Positions 1 through 12,513 of a stretch of 64,000 bases of DNA are shown one piece after another. This DNA is from Styela clava (lineage: Eukaryota; Chordata; Ascidiacea; Stolidobranchia; Styelidae), in contig NC_135260.1 in the NCBI RefSeq assembly GCF_964204865.1, forward strand, positions 1,860,001 to 1,924,000. The letters are read 5' to 3'. The stretch's first letter is position 1; every line of letters begins with the position of its first letter. Position numbers and translations under genes: made by a program. The notes under the pieces were generated by a model. The model made no database searches. It saw only the letters and a list, made by a program, of their open reading frames with translations, and had not been told where the DNA came from.

Positions 1-449
1 TGCCACGCGCTTGTGAGAGTTTATATATAACTTTTGATACTGTGTGAGTGCACGTAACCTAGCTTTGAGCACATATAATAAAAAACAAGCTTAAAAGAAG
101 GGCAACTTTCATATATACTGTCGAACTATCTGGGTTATGTGCAATACAATGGGCATCCGCTTATCAAAAAGCTTTGTCAATAACACGTCAGGCCTCAATA
201 ACAAACAAGCGAGTTATATCAGCGACTCGATGCTTGCGTTAAGCCATACACCAGAGATAAAATACCTATGAGGAAAAACATGCAATCAATAAATTAACGC
301 ATGTAATCAATAATAACAAAATTTGACACTGGTAGAAAATGTCGGCGGTAAGCCACTGAGCGAAACAGCGACTGCCTGAGTTTCATTGTTTGTGACTCTA
401 CAAACGAAACAGTTGCGCTTCGCTTCTCTCTCATTAGGCGTTGCCTAAA

Positions 450-457
450 TATAAATA
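450..457 (+). promoter_or_regulatory. TATA-like box upstream of 5S (unit 1; repeated in other units)
   Basis: TATAAATA lies at -31 to -24 from the 5S start at 481, where upstream TATA-like elements assist pol III at 5S genes in several invertebrates. The same box precedes the other copies, within a conserved stretch running from GGCGTTGCC to the gene. The conservation is visible; the promoter role is inferred from position. Confidence 0.6.
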
Positions 458-480
458 ACCGAATATGTCTCGTCGATATC

Positions 481-600
481 GCCTACGACCATACCACGTT
501 GAATACACCCGATCTCGTTCGATCTCGGAAGTTAAGCAACGTCGGGCTCGGTTAGTACTTGCATGGGTGACCGGCTGGGAATACCGGGTGCCGTAGGCTT
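481..600 (+). rRNA. 5S ribosomal RNA, unit 1
   Basis: This 120-nt copy is the majority form and is used here as reference. It starts GCCTACGACC and ends GTAGGCTT, so the ends pair to form helix I. The internal control region is present: A box around nt 50-64 (AGCAACGTCGGGC), intermediate element, and C box around nt 80-97 (CATGGGTGACC). The RNA is a structural part of the large ribosomal subunit and is transcribed by RNA polymerase III with TFIIIA. A TATA-like box lies 24-31 bp upstream. Confidence 0.97.
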
Positions 601-602
601 TT
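599..602 (+). terminator. Pol III T-run terminator of 5S (unit 1; repeated in other units)
   Basis: The gene runs directly into TTTT at 599-602, and a second TTTT follows at 606-609. Runs of four or more T on the non-template strand end pol III transcription. The same pair follows every copy in the window, including those with internal deletions. Confidence 0.75.
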
Positions 603-1010
603 CGCTTTTATCAAAAATAAAAGGAATGCTGTCTGAACAAAACATAATTTAAAATGAATATGTTATAAAATATTTCAGATTGTCGAGGACTAAATAATAA
701 CTAACAGGGGCGAAACGCAACTTTACGAATAGTCACTGAGACCCGTCATCGATATTTCGAATGCGTCTTAATAGGTATAGGCCTGCTATATATGGCAGAA
801 TAATCGGTGCTACTATGGAGTGAGTTAGGATATGGGAAATCGAGATAAGACGACTTAATTAATCATATGACGGATCACGGCCAATCGCCCGGTTATCAGT
901 CAAGGCCAGTTATTTCATTTCGGAAGCAAGCACTTAATGGTAGCGGAAGCCGTAACTTACCTGCGGTAACATGGACTACCTTACGACGACGAAGGTTTTC
1001 TGAAAACTAT

Positions 1011-1102
1011 CCCTTAATGGAATTCGAACCCACGCAGAGTAATCAGAGGTGTGGTAACGAGCGTATATCTGACACTTAGCACGATGCGCCACACGGTTGA
1101 GC
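1011..1102 (-). repeat. tRNA-like (SINE-like) segment in the 5S spacer, unit 1 example
   Basis: On the - strand the sequence carries a pol III A-box-like TGGCGCATCGTGCTAAG (1075-1091) followed by a B-box-like GGGTTCGAATTCC (1019-1031, extending one base), spaced as in a tRNA with a long variable arm. The would-be acceptor strands do not pair and no good anticodon stem is visible, so a working tRNA is unlikely; a fossil tRNA-derived SINE head is the best reading. Equivalent copies lie at 2341-2432, 3668-3759, 4994-5085, 6324-6415 and at the same place in the other complete units, but are missing from units 25, 26 and 27. It points against the 5S gene of its own unit. Confidence 0.6.
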
Positions 1103-1806
1103 ACGAGTTTTACCATAGCTTGAAATCTACCTATATCTAGTATTACATAGTGAGATCTACGTCAATTCAGTACTTTAGCGCAGGTTCAAAGCCTTCATTT
1201 TGCATCCCTAGTAGATATCTCATTAAATTTAGTTAGACTGACTGACTATTAACGTTGATACATTTTTATTGAACCGGACTTAATCGAAAAATTAAACTCT
1301 CGCCAAGTTACGGGCGATCACCGAAGTGCCACGCGCTTGTGAGAGTTTATATATAACTTTTGATACTGTGTGAGTGCACGTAACCTAGCTTTGAGCACAT
1401 ATAATAAAAAACAAGCTTATAAGAAGGGCAACTTTCATATATACTGTCGAACTATCTGGGTTATGTGCAATACAATGGGCATCCGCTTATCAAAAAGCTT
1501 TGTCAATAACACGTCAGGCCTCAATAACAAACAAGCGAGTTATATCAGCGACTCGATGCTTGCGTTAAGCCATACACCAGAGATAAAATACCTATGAGGA
1601 AAAACATGCAATCAATAAATTAACGCATGTAATCAATAATAACAAAATTTGACACTGGTAGAAAATGTCGGCGGTAAGCCACTGAGCGAAACAGCGACTG
1701 CCTGAGTTTCATTGTTTGTGACTCTACAAACGAAACAGTTGCGCTTCGCTTCTCTCTCATTAGGCGTTGCCTAAATATAAATAACCGAATATGTCTCGTC
1801 GATATC

Positions 1807-1926
1807 GCCTACGACCATACCACGTTGAATACACCCGATCTCGTTCGATCTCGGAAGTTAAGCAACGTCGGGCTCGGTTAGTACTTGCATGGGTGACCGG
1901 CTGGGAATACCGGGTGCCGTAGGCTT
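1807..1926 (+). rRNA. 5S ribosomal RNA, unit 2
   Basis: 120 nt, identical to the reference copy in unit 1, with the same TATA-like box and T runs. Confidence 0.96.
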
Positions 1927-3136
1927 TTCGCTTTTATCAAAAATAAAAGGAATGCTGTCTGAACAAAACATAATTTAAAATGAATATGTTATAAAATATT
2001 TCAGATTGTCGAGGACTGAATAATAAATAACTAACAGGGGCGAAACGCAACTTTACGAATAGTCACTGAGACCCGTCATCGATATTTCGAATGCGTCTTA
2101 ATAGATATAGGCCTACTATATATGGCAGAATAATCGGTGCTACTATGGAGTGAGTTAGGATATGGGAAATCGAGATAAGACGACTTAATTAATCATATGA
2201 CGGATCACGGCCAATCGCCCGGTTATCAGTCAAGGCCAGTTATTTCATTTCGGAAGCAAGCACTTAATGGTAGCGGAAGCCGTAACTTACCTGCGGTAAC
2301 ATGGACTACCTTACGACGACGAAGGTTTTCTGAAAACTATCCCTTAATGGAATTCGAACCCACGCAGAGTAATCAGAGGTGTGGTAACGAGCGTATATCT
2401 GACACTTAGCACGATGCGCCACACGGTTGAGCACGAGTTTTACCATAGCTTGAAATCTACCTATATCTAGTATTACATAGTGAGATCTACGTCAATTCAG
2501 TACTTTAGCGCAGGTTCAAAGCCTTCATTTTGCATCCCTAGTAGATATCTCATTAAATTTAGTTAAACCGACTGACTATTAACGTTGATACATTTTTATT
2601 GAACCGGACTTAATCGAAAAATTAAACTCTCGCCAAGTTACGGGCGATCACCGAAGTGCCACGCGCTTGTGAGAGTTTATATATACCTTTTGATACTGTG
2701 TGAATGCACGTAACCTAGCTTTGAGCACATATAATAGAAAACAAGCTTATAAGAAGGGCAACTTTCATATATACTGTCGAACTATCTGGGTTATGTGCAA
2801 TACAATGGGCATCCGCTTATCAAAAAGCTTTGTCAATAACACGTCAGGCCTCAATAACAAACAAGCGAGTTATATCAGCGACTCGATGCTTGCGTTAAGC
2901 CATACACCAGAGATAAAATACCTATGAGGAAAAACATGCAATCAATAAATTAACGCATGTAATCAATAATAACAAAATTTGACACTGGTAGAAAGTGTCG
3001 GCGGTAAGCCATCGAGCGAAACAGCGACTGCCTGAGTTTCATTGTTTGTGACTCTACAAACGAAACAGTTGCGCTTCGCTTCTCTCTCATTAGGCGTTGC
3101 CTAAATATAAATAACCGAATATGTCTCGTCGATATC

Positions 3137-3256
3137 GCCTACGACCATACCACGTTGAATACACCCGATCTCGTTCGATCTCGGAAGTTAAGCAACGTCG
3201 GGCTCGGTTAGTACTTGCATGGGTGACCGGCTGGGAATACCGGGTGCCGTAGGCTT
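3137..3256 (+). rRNA. 5S ribosomal RNA, unit 3
   Basis: 120 nt, identical to the reference copy. Confidence 0.96.
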
Positions 3257-4463
3257 TTCGCTTTTATCAAAAATAAAAGGAATGCTGTCTGAACAAAACA
3301 TAATTTAAAATGAATATGTTATAAAATATTTCAGATTGTCGAGGACTGAATAATAAATAACTAACAGGGGCGAAACGCAACTTTACGAATAGTCACTGAG
3401 ACCCGTCATCGATATTTCGAATGCGTCTTAATAGATATAACCTACTATATATGGCAGAATAATCGGTGCTACTATGGAGTGAGTTAGGATATGAGAAATC
3501 GAGATAAGACGACTTAATTAGTCATATGACGGATCACGCCAATCGCCCGGTTATCAGTCAAGGCCAGTTATTTCATTTCGGAAGCAAGCACTTAATGGTA
3601 GCGGAAGCCGTAACTTACCTGCGGTAACATTGACTACCTTACGACGACGAAGGGTTCTGAAAACTATCCCTTAATGGAATTCGAACCCACGCAGAGTAAT
3701 CAGAGGTGTGGTAACGAGCGTATATCTGACACTTAGCACGATGCGCCACACGGTTGAGCACGAGTTTTACCATAGCTTGAAATCTACCTATATCTAGTAT
3801 TACATAGTGAGATCTACGTCAAATCAGTACTTTAGCGCAGGTTCAAAGCCTTCATTTTGCATCCCTAGTAGATATCTCATTAAATTTAGTTAGACTGACT
3901 GACTATTAACGTTGATACATTTTTATTGAACCGGACTTAATCGAAAAATTAAACTCTCGCCAAGTTACGGGCGATCACCGAAGTGCCACGCGCTTGTGAG
4001 AGTTTATATATAACTTTTGATACTGTGTGAGTGCACGTAACCTAGCTTTGAGCACATATAATAAAAAACAAGCTTAAAAGAAGGGCAACTTTCATATATA
4101 CTGTCGAACTATCTGGGTTATGTGCAATACAATGGGCATCCGCTTATCAAAAAGCTTTGTCAATAACACGTCAGGCCTCAATAACAAACAAGCGAGTTAT
4201 ATCAGCGACTCGATGCTTGCGTTAAGCCATACACCAGAGATAAAATACCTATGAGGAAAAACATGCAATCAATAAATTAACGCATGTAATCAATAATAAC
4301 AAAATTTGACACTGGTAGAAAATGTCGGCGGTAAGCCACTGAGCGAAACAGCGACTGCCTGAGTTTCATTGTTTGTGACTCTACAAACGAAACAGTTGCG
4401 CTTCGCTTCTCTCTCATTAGGCGTTGCCTAAATATAAATAACCGAATATGTCTCGTCGATATC

Positions 4464-4583
4464 GCCTACGACCATACCACGTTGAATACACCCGATCTCG
4501 TTCGATCTCGGAAGTTAAGCAACGTCGGGCTCGGTTAGTACTTGCATGGGTGACCGGCTGGGAATACCGGGTGCCGTAGGCTT
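4464..4583 (+). rRNA. 5S ribosomal RNA, unit 4
   Basis: 120 nt, identical to the reference copy. The whole unit matches unit 1, three units upstream, including its AAGCTTAAAAGAAG variant. Confidence 0.96.
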
Positions 4584-5789
4584 TTCGCTTTTATCAAAAA
4601 TAAAAGGAATGCTGTCTGAACAAAACATAATTTAAAATGAATATGTTATAAAATATTTCAGATTGTCGAGGACTAAATAATAACTAACAGGGGCGAAACG
4701 CAACTTTACGAATAGTCACTGAGACCCGTCATCGATATTTCGAATGCGTCTTAATAGGTATAGGCCTGCTATATATGGCAGAATAATCGGTGCTACTATG
4801 GAGTGAGTTAGGATATGGGAAATCGAGATAAGACGACTTAATTAATCATATGACGGATCACGGCCAATCGCCCGGTTATCAGTCAAGGCCAGTTATTTCA
4901 TTTCGGAAGCAAGCACTTAATGGTAGCGGAAGCCGTAACTTACCTGCGGTAACATGGACTACCTTACGACGACGAAGGTTTTCTGAAAACTATCCCTTAA
5001 TGGAATTCGAACCCACGCAGAGTAATCAGAGGTGTGGTAACGAGCGTATATCTGACACTTAGCACGATGCGCCACACGGTTGAGCACGAGTTTTACCATA
5101 GCTTGAAATCTACCTATATCTAGTATTACATAGTGAGATCTACGTCAATTCAGTACTTTAGCGCAGGTTCAAAGCCTTCATTTTGCATCCCTAGTAGATA
5201 TCTCATTAAATTTAGTTAGACTGACTGACTATTAACGTTGATACATTTTTATTGAACCGGACTTAATCGAAAAATTAAACTCTCGCCAAGTTACGGGCGA
5301 TCACCGAAGTGCCACGCGCTTGTGAGAGTTTATATATAACTTTTGATACTGTGTGAGTGCACGTAACCTAGCTTTGAGCACATATAATAAAAAACAAGCT
5401 TATAAGAAGGGCAACTTTCATATATACTGTCGAACTATCTGGGTTATGTGCAATACAATGGGCATCCGCTTATCAAAAAGCTTTGTCAATAACACGTCAG
5501 GCCTCAATAACAAACAAGCGAGTTATATCAGCGACTCGATGCTTGCGTTAAGCCATACACCAGAGATAAAATACCTATGAGGAAAAACATGCAATCAATA
5601 AATTAACGCATGTAATCAATAATAACAAAATTTGACACTGGTAGAAAATGTCGGCGGTAAGCCACTGAGCGAAACAGCGACTGCCTGAGTTTCATTGTTT
5701 GTGACTCTACAAACGAAACAGTTGCGCTTCGCTTCTCTCTCATTAGGCGTTGCCTAAATATAAATAACCGAATATGTCTCGTCGATATC

Positions 5790-5909
5790 GCCTACGACCA
5801 TACCACGTTGAATACACCCGATCTCGTTCGATCTCGGAAGTTAAGCAACGTCGGGCTCGGTTAGTACTTGCATGGGTGACCGGCTGGGAATACCGGGTGC
5901 CGTAGGCTT
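5790..5909 (+). rRNA. 5S ribosomal RNA, unit 5
   Basis: 120 nt, identical to the reference copy. Confidence 0.96.
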
Positions 5910-7118
5910 TTCGCTTTTATCAAAAATAAAAGGAATGCTGTCTGAACAAAACATAATTTAAAATGAATATGTTATAAAATATTTCAGATTGTCGAGGACT
6001 GAATAATAAATAACTAACAGGGGCGAAACGCAACTTTACGAATAGTCACTGAGACCCGTCATCGATATTTCGAATGCGTCTTAATAGATATAGGCCTACT
6101 ATATATGGCAGAATAATCGGTGCTACTATGGAGTGAGTTAGGATATGGGAAATCGAGATAAGACGACTTAATTAATCATATGACGGATCACGGCCAATCG
6201 CCCGGTTATCAGTCAAGGCCAGTTATTTCATTTCGGAAGCAAGCACTTAATGGTAGCGGAAGCCGTAACTTACCTGCGGTAACATGGACTACCTTACGAC
6301 GACGAAGGTTTTCTGAAAACTATCCCTTAATGGAATTCGAACCCACGCAGAGTAATCAGAGGTGTGGTAACGAGCGTATATCTGACACTTAGCACGATGC
6401 GCCACACGGTTGAGCACGAGTTTTACCATAGCTTGAAATCTACCTATATCTAGTATTACATAGTGAGATCTACGTCAATTCAGTACTTTAGCGCAGGTTC
6501 AAAGCCTTCATTTTGCATCCCTAGTAGATATCTCATTAAATTTAGTTAGACTGACTGACTATTAACGTTGATACATTTTTATTGAACCGGACTTAATCGA
6601 AAAATTAAACTCTCGCCAAGTTACGGGCGATCACCGAAGTGCCACGCGCTTGTGAGAGTTTATATATAACTTTTGATACTGTGTGAGTGCACGTAACCTA
6701 GCTTTGAGCACATATAATAAAAAACAAGCTTATAAGAAGGGCAACTTTCATATATACTGTCGAACTATCTGGGTTATGTGCAATACAATGGGCATCCGCT
6801 TATCAAAAAGCTTTGTCAATAACACGTCAGGCCTCAATAACAAACAAGCGAGATATATCAGGGACTCGATGCTTGCGTTAAGCCAACACCAGAGATAAAA
6901 TACCTATGAGGAAAAACATGCAATCAATAAATTAACGCATGTAATCAATAATAACAAAATTTGACACTGGTAGAAAATGTCGGCGGTAAGCCACTGAGCG
7001 AAACAGCGACTGCCTGAGTTTCATTGTTTGTGACTCTACAAACGAAACAGTTGCGCTTCGCTTCTCTCTCATTAGGCGTTGCCTAAATATAAATAACCGA
7101 ATATGTCTCGTCGATATC

Positions 7119-7238
7119 GCCTACGACCATACCACGTTGAATACACTCGATCTCGTTCGATCTCGGAAGTTAGGCAACGTCGGGCTCGGTTAGTACTTGC
7201 ATGGGTGACCGGCTGGGAATACCGGGTGCCGTAGGCTT
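7119..7238 (+). rRNA. 5S ribosomal RNA variant, unit 6
   Basis: 120 nt with two substitutions, C29T and A55G. A55G lies in the A box (TTAGGCAAC in place of TTAAGCAAC). Same variant as unit 8. Confidence 0.93.
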
Positions 7239-8442
7239 TTCGCTTTTATCAAAATTAAAAGGAATGCTGTCTTAACAAAACATAATTTAAAATGAATATG
7301 TTATAAAATATTTCAGATTGTCGAGGACTGAATAATAACTAACAGGGGCGAAACGCAACTTTACGAATAGTCACTGAGACCCGTCATCGATATTTCGAAT
7401 GCGTCTTAATAGGTATAGGCCTGCTATATATGGCAGAATAATCGGTGCTACTATGGAGTGAGTTAGGATATGAGAAATCGAGATAAGACGACTTAATTAG
7501 TCATATGACGGATCACGCCAATCGCCCGGTTATCAGTCAAGGCCAGTTATTTCATTTCGGAAGCAAGCACTTAATGGTAGCGGAAGCCGTAACATACCTG
7601 CGGTAACATTGACTACCTTACGACGACGAAGGGTTCTGAAAACTATCCCTTAATGGAATTCGAACCCACGCAGAGTAATCAGAGGTGTGGTAACGAGCGT
7701 ATATCTGACACTTAGCACGATGCGCCACACGGTTGAGCACGAGTTTTACCATAGCTTGAAATCTACCTATATCTAGTATTACATAGTGAGATCTACGTCA
7801 ATTCAGTACTTTAGCGCAGGTTCAAAGCCTTCATTTTGCATCCCTAGTAGATATCTCATTAAATTTAGTTAGACTGACTGACTATTAACGTTGATACATT
7901 TTTATTGAACCGGACTTAATCGAAAAATTAAACTCTCGCCAAGTTACGGGCGATCACCGAAGTGCCACGCGCTTGTGAGAGTTTATATATAACTTTTGAT
8001 ACTGTGTGAGTGCACGTAACCTAGCTTTGAGCACATATAATAAAAAACAAGCTTAAAAGAAGGGCAACTTTCATATATACTGTCGAACTATCTGGGTTAT
8101 GTGCAATACAATGGGCATCCGCTTATCAAAAAGCTTTGTCTATAACACGTCAGGCCTCAATAACAAACAAGCGAGTTATATCAGGGACTCGATGCTTGCG
8201 TTAAGCCATACACCAGAGATAAAATACCTATGAGGAAAAACATGCAATCAATAAATTAACGCATGTAATCAATAATAACAAAATTTGACACTGGTAGAAA
8301 ATGTCGGCGGTAAGCCACTGAGCGAAACAGCGACTGCCTGAGTTTCATTGTTTGTGACTCTACAAACGAAACAGTTGCGCTTCGCTTCTCTCTCATTAGG
8401 CGTTGCCTAAATATAAATAACCGAATATGTCTCGTCGATATC

Positions 8443-8552
8443 GCCTACGACCATACCACGTTGAATACACCCGATCTCGGAAGTTAGGCAACGTCGGGCT
8501 CGGTTAGTACTTGCATGGGTGACCGGCTGGGAATACCGGGTGCCGTAGGCTT
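8443..8552 (+). rRNA. 5S rRNA with 10-nt deletion, unit 7
   Basis: 110 nt. Ten bases are lost between two GATCTCG direct repeats (nt ~38-47), removing part of the helix III arm; A55G is also present. Control boxes, ends and flanks remain, so it may be transcribed, but the RNA would fold abnormally and is probably a pseudogene. Confidence 0.85.
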
Positions 8553-9755
8553 TTCGCTTTTATCAAAATTAAAAGGAATGCTGTCTTAACAAAACATAAT
8601 TTAAAATGAATATGTTATAAAATATTTCAGATTGTCGAGGACTGAATAATAACTAACAGGGGCGAAACGCAACTTTACGAATAGTCACTGAGACCCGTCA
8701 TCGATATTTCGAATGCGTCTTAATAGGTATAGGCCTGCTATATATGGCAGAATAATCGGTGCTACTATGGAGTGAGTTAGGATATGAGAAATCGAGATAA
8801 GACGACTTAATTAGTCATATGACGGATCACGCCAATCGCCCGGTTATCAGTCAAGGCCAGTTATTTCATTTCGGAAGCAAGCACTTAATGGTAGCGGAAG
8901 CCGTAACTTACCTGCGGTAACATTGATTACCTTACGACGACGAAGGGTTCTGAAAACTATCCCTTAATGGAATTCGAACCCACGCAGAGTAATCAGAGGT
9001 GTGGTAACGAGCGTATATCTGACACTTAGCACGATGCGCCACACGGTTGAGCACGAGTTTCACCATAGCTTGAAATCTACCTATATCTAGTATTACATAG
9101 TGAGACCTACGTCAATTCAGTACTTTAGCGCAGGTTCAAAGCCTTCATTTTGCATCCCTAGTAGATATCTCATTAAATTTAGTTAGACTGACTGACTATT
9201 AACGTTGATACATTTTTATTGAACCGGACTTAATCGAAAAATTAAACTCTCGCCAAGTTACGGGCGATCACCGAAGTGCCACGCGCTTGTGAGAGTTTAT
9301 ATATAACTTTTGATACTGTGTGAGTGCACGTAACCTAGCTTTGAGCACATATAATAAAAAACAAGCTTATAAGAAGGGCAACTTTCATATATACTGTCGA
9401 ACTATCTGGGTTATGTGCAATACAATGGGCATCCGCTTATCAAAAAGCTTTGTCAATAACACGTCAGGCCTCAATAACAAACAAGCGAGATATATCAGGG
9501 ACTCGATGCTTGCGTTAAGCCAACACCAGAGATAAAATACCTATGAGGAAAAACATGCAATCAATAAATTAACGCATGTAATCAATAATAACAAAATTTG
9601 ACACTGGTAGAAAATGTCGGCGGTAAGCCACTGAGCGAAACAGCGACTGCCTGAGTTTCATTGTTTGTGACTCTACAAACGAAACAGTTGCGCTTCGCTT
9701 CTCTCTCATTAGGCGTTGCCTAAATATAAATAACCGAATATGTCTCGTCGATATC

Positions 9756-9875
9756 GCCTACGACCATACCACGTTGAATACACTCGATCTCGTTCGATCT
9801 CGGAAGTTAGGCAACGTCGGGCTCGGTTAGTACTTGCATGGGTGACCGGCTGGGAATACCGGGTGCCGTAGGCTT
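9756..9875 (+). rRNA. 5S ribosomal RNA variant, unit 8
   Basis: 120 nt with C29T and A55G, identical to the unit 6 copy. The pair of units 8-9 repeats units 6-7. Confidence 0.93.
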
Positions 9876-11079
9876 TTCGCTTTTATCAAAATTAAAAGGA
9901 ATGCTGTCTTAACAAAACATAATTTAAAATGAATATGTTATAAAATATTTCAGATTGTCGAGGACTGAATAATAACTAACAGGGGCGAAACGCAACTTTA
10001 CGAATAGTCACTGAGACCCGTCATCGATATTTCGAATGCGTCTTAATAGGTATAGGCCTGCTATATATGGCAGAATAATCGGTGCTACTATGGAGTGAGT
10101 TAGGATATGAGAAATCGAGATAAGACGACTTAATTAGTCATATGACGGATCACGCCAATCGCCCGGTTATCAGTCAAGGCCAGTTATTTCATTTCGGAAG
10201 CAAGCACTTAATGGTAGCGGAAGCCGTAACATACCTGCGGTAACATTGACTACCTTACGACGACGAAGGGTTCTGAAAACTATCCCTTAATGGAATTCGA
10301 ACCCACGCAGAGTAATCAGAGGTGTGGTAACGAGCGTATATCTGACACTTAGCACGATGCGCCACACGGTTGAGCACGAGTTTTACCATAGCTTGAAATC
10401 TACCTATATCTAGTATTACATAGTGAGATCTACGTCAATTCAGTACTTTAGCGCAGGTTCAAAGCCTTCATTTTGCATCCCTAGTAGATATCTCATTAAA
10501 TTTAGTTAGACTGACTGACTATTAACGTTGATACATTTTTATTGAACCGGACTTAATCGAAAAATTAAACTCTCGCCAAGTTACGGGCGATCACCGAAGT
10601 GCCACGCGCTTGTGAGAGTTTATATATAACTTTTGATACTGTGTGAGTGCACGTAACCTAGCTTTGAGCACATATAATAAAAAACAAGCTTAAAAGAAGG
10701 GCAACTTTCATATATACTGTCGAACTATCTGGGTTATGTGCAATACAATGGGCATCCGCTTATCAAAAAGCTTTGTCTATAACACGTCAGGCCTCAATAA
10801 CAAACAAGCGAGTTATATCAGGGACTCGATGCTTGCGTTAAGCCATACACCAGAGATAAAATACCTATGAGGAAAAACATGCAATCAATAAATTAACGCA
10901 TGTAATCAATAATAACAAAATTTGACACTGGTAGAAAATGTCGGCGGTAAGCCACTGAGCGAAACAGCGACTGCCTGAGTTTCATTGTTTGTGACTCTAC
11001 AAACGAAACAGTTGCGCTTCGCTTCTCTCTCATTAGGCGTTGCCTAAATATAAATAACCGAATATGTCTCGTCGATATC

Positions 11080-11189
11080 GCCTACGACCATACCACGTTG
11101 AATACACCCGATCTCGGAAGTTAGGCAACGTCGGGCTCGGTTAGTACTTGCATGGGTGACCGGCTGGGAATACCGGGTGCCGTAGGCTT
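11080..11189 (+). rRNA. 5S rRNA with 10-nt deletion, unit 9
   Basis: 110 nt, same deletion and A55G as unit 7; probable pseudogene. Confidence 0.85.
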
Positions 11190-12393
11190 TTCGCTTTTAT
11201 CAAAATTAAAAGGAATGCTGTCTTAACAAAACATAATTTAAAATGAATATGTTATAAAATATTTCAGATTGTCGAGGACTGAATAATAACTAACAGGGGC
11301 GAAACGCAACTTTACGAATAGTCACTGAGACCCGTCATCGATATTTCGAATGCGTCTTAATAGGTATAGGCCTGCTATATATGGCAGAATAATCGGTGCT
11401 ACTATGGAGTGAGTTAGGATATGAGAAATCGAGATAAGACGACTTAATTAGTCATATGACGGATCACGCCAATCGCCCGGTTATCAGTCAAGGCCAGTTA
11501 TTTCATTTCGGAAGCAAGCACTTAATGGTAGCGGAAGCCGTAACTTACCTGCGGTAACATTGATTACCTTACGACGACGAAGGGTTCTGAAAACTATCCC
11601 TTAATGGAATTCGAACCCACGCAGAGTAATCAGAGGTGTGGTAACGAGCGTATATCTGACACTTAGCACGATGCGCCACACGGTTGAGCACGAGTTTCAC
11701 CATAGCTTGAAATCTACCTATATCTAGTATTACATAGTGAGACCTACGTCAATTCAGTACTTTAGCGCAGGTTCAAAGCCTTCATTTTGCATCCCTAGTA
11801 GATATCTCATTAAATTTAGTTAGACTGACTGACTATTAACGTTGATACATTTTTATTGAACCGGACTTAATCGAAAAATTAAACTCTCGCCAAGTTACGG
11901 GCGATCACCGAAGTGCCACGCGCTTGTGAGAGTTTATATATAACTTTTGATACTGTGTGAGTGCACGTAACCTAGCTTTAAGCACATATAATAAAAAACA
12001 AGCTTAAAAGAAGGGCAACTTTCATATATACTGTCGAACTATCTGGGTTATGTGCAATACAATGGGCATCCGCTTATCAAAAAGCTTTGTCAATAACACG
12101 TCAGGCCTCAATAACAAACAAGCGAGTTATATCAGGGACTCGATGCTTGCGTTAAGCCATACACCAGAGATAAAATACCTATGAGGAAAAACATGCAATC
12201 AATAAATTAACGCATGTAATCAATAATAACAAAATTTGACACTGGTAGAAAATGTCGGCGGTAAGCCACTGAGCGAAACAGCGACTGCCTGAGTTTCATT
12301 GTTTGTGACTCTACAAACGAAACAGTTGCGCTTCGCTTCTCTCTCATTAGGCGTTGCCTATATATAAATAACCGAATATGTCTCGTCGATATC

Positions 12394-12513
12394 GCCTACG
12401 ACCATACCACGTTGAATACACCCGATCTCGTTCGATCTCGGAAGTTAGGCAACGTCGGGCTCGGTTAGTACTTGCATGGGTGACCGGCTGAGAATACCGG
12501 GTGCCGTAGGCTT
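12394..12513 (+). rRNA. 5S ribosomal RNA variant, unit 10
   Basis: 120 nt with A55G and G98A (GGCTGAGAAT). The upstream box reads TATATATAAATA here. Confidence 0.92.

Noticed and set aside
867-1079. 70-codon ORF repeated at 2197, 4850 and 6180
   Set aside because: Overlaps the tRNA-like segment, and other units break it by one-base changes (GATCACGCC, AAGGGTTCT). No recognisable protein.
1011-1102. A working tRNA gene in each spacer
   Set aside because: A and B boxes are good, but the acceptor strands do not pair and no clear anticodon arm is seen. Kept only as a tRNA-like relic.
1370-1597. Recurring 65-81 codon ORFs in the spacers (start near each unit, also 13279, 17253, 42554, 63556)
   Set aside because: They start with GTG, and single-base indels between units change their phase (the AAAAAC runs in the right block) with no sign of selection for protein. 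They recur only because the unit recurs.
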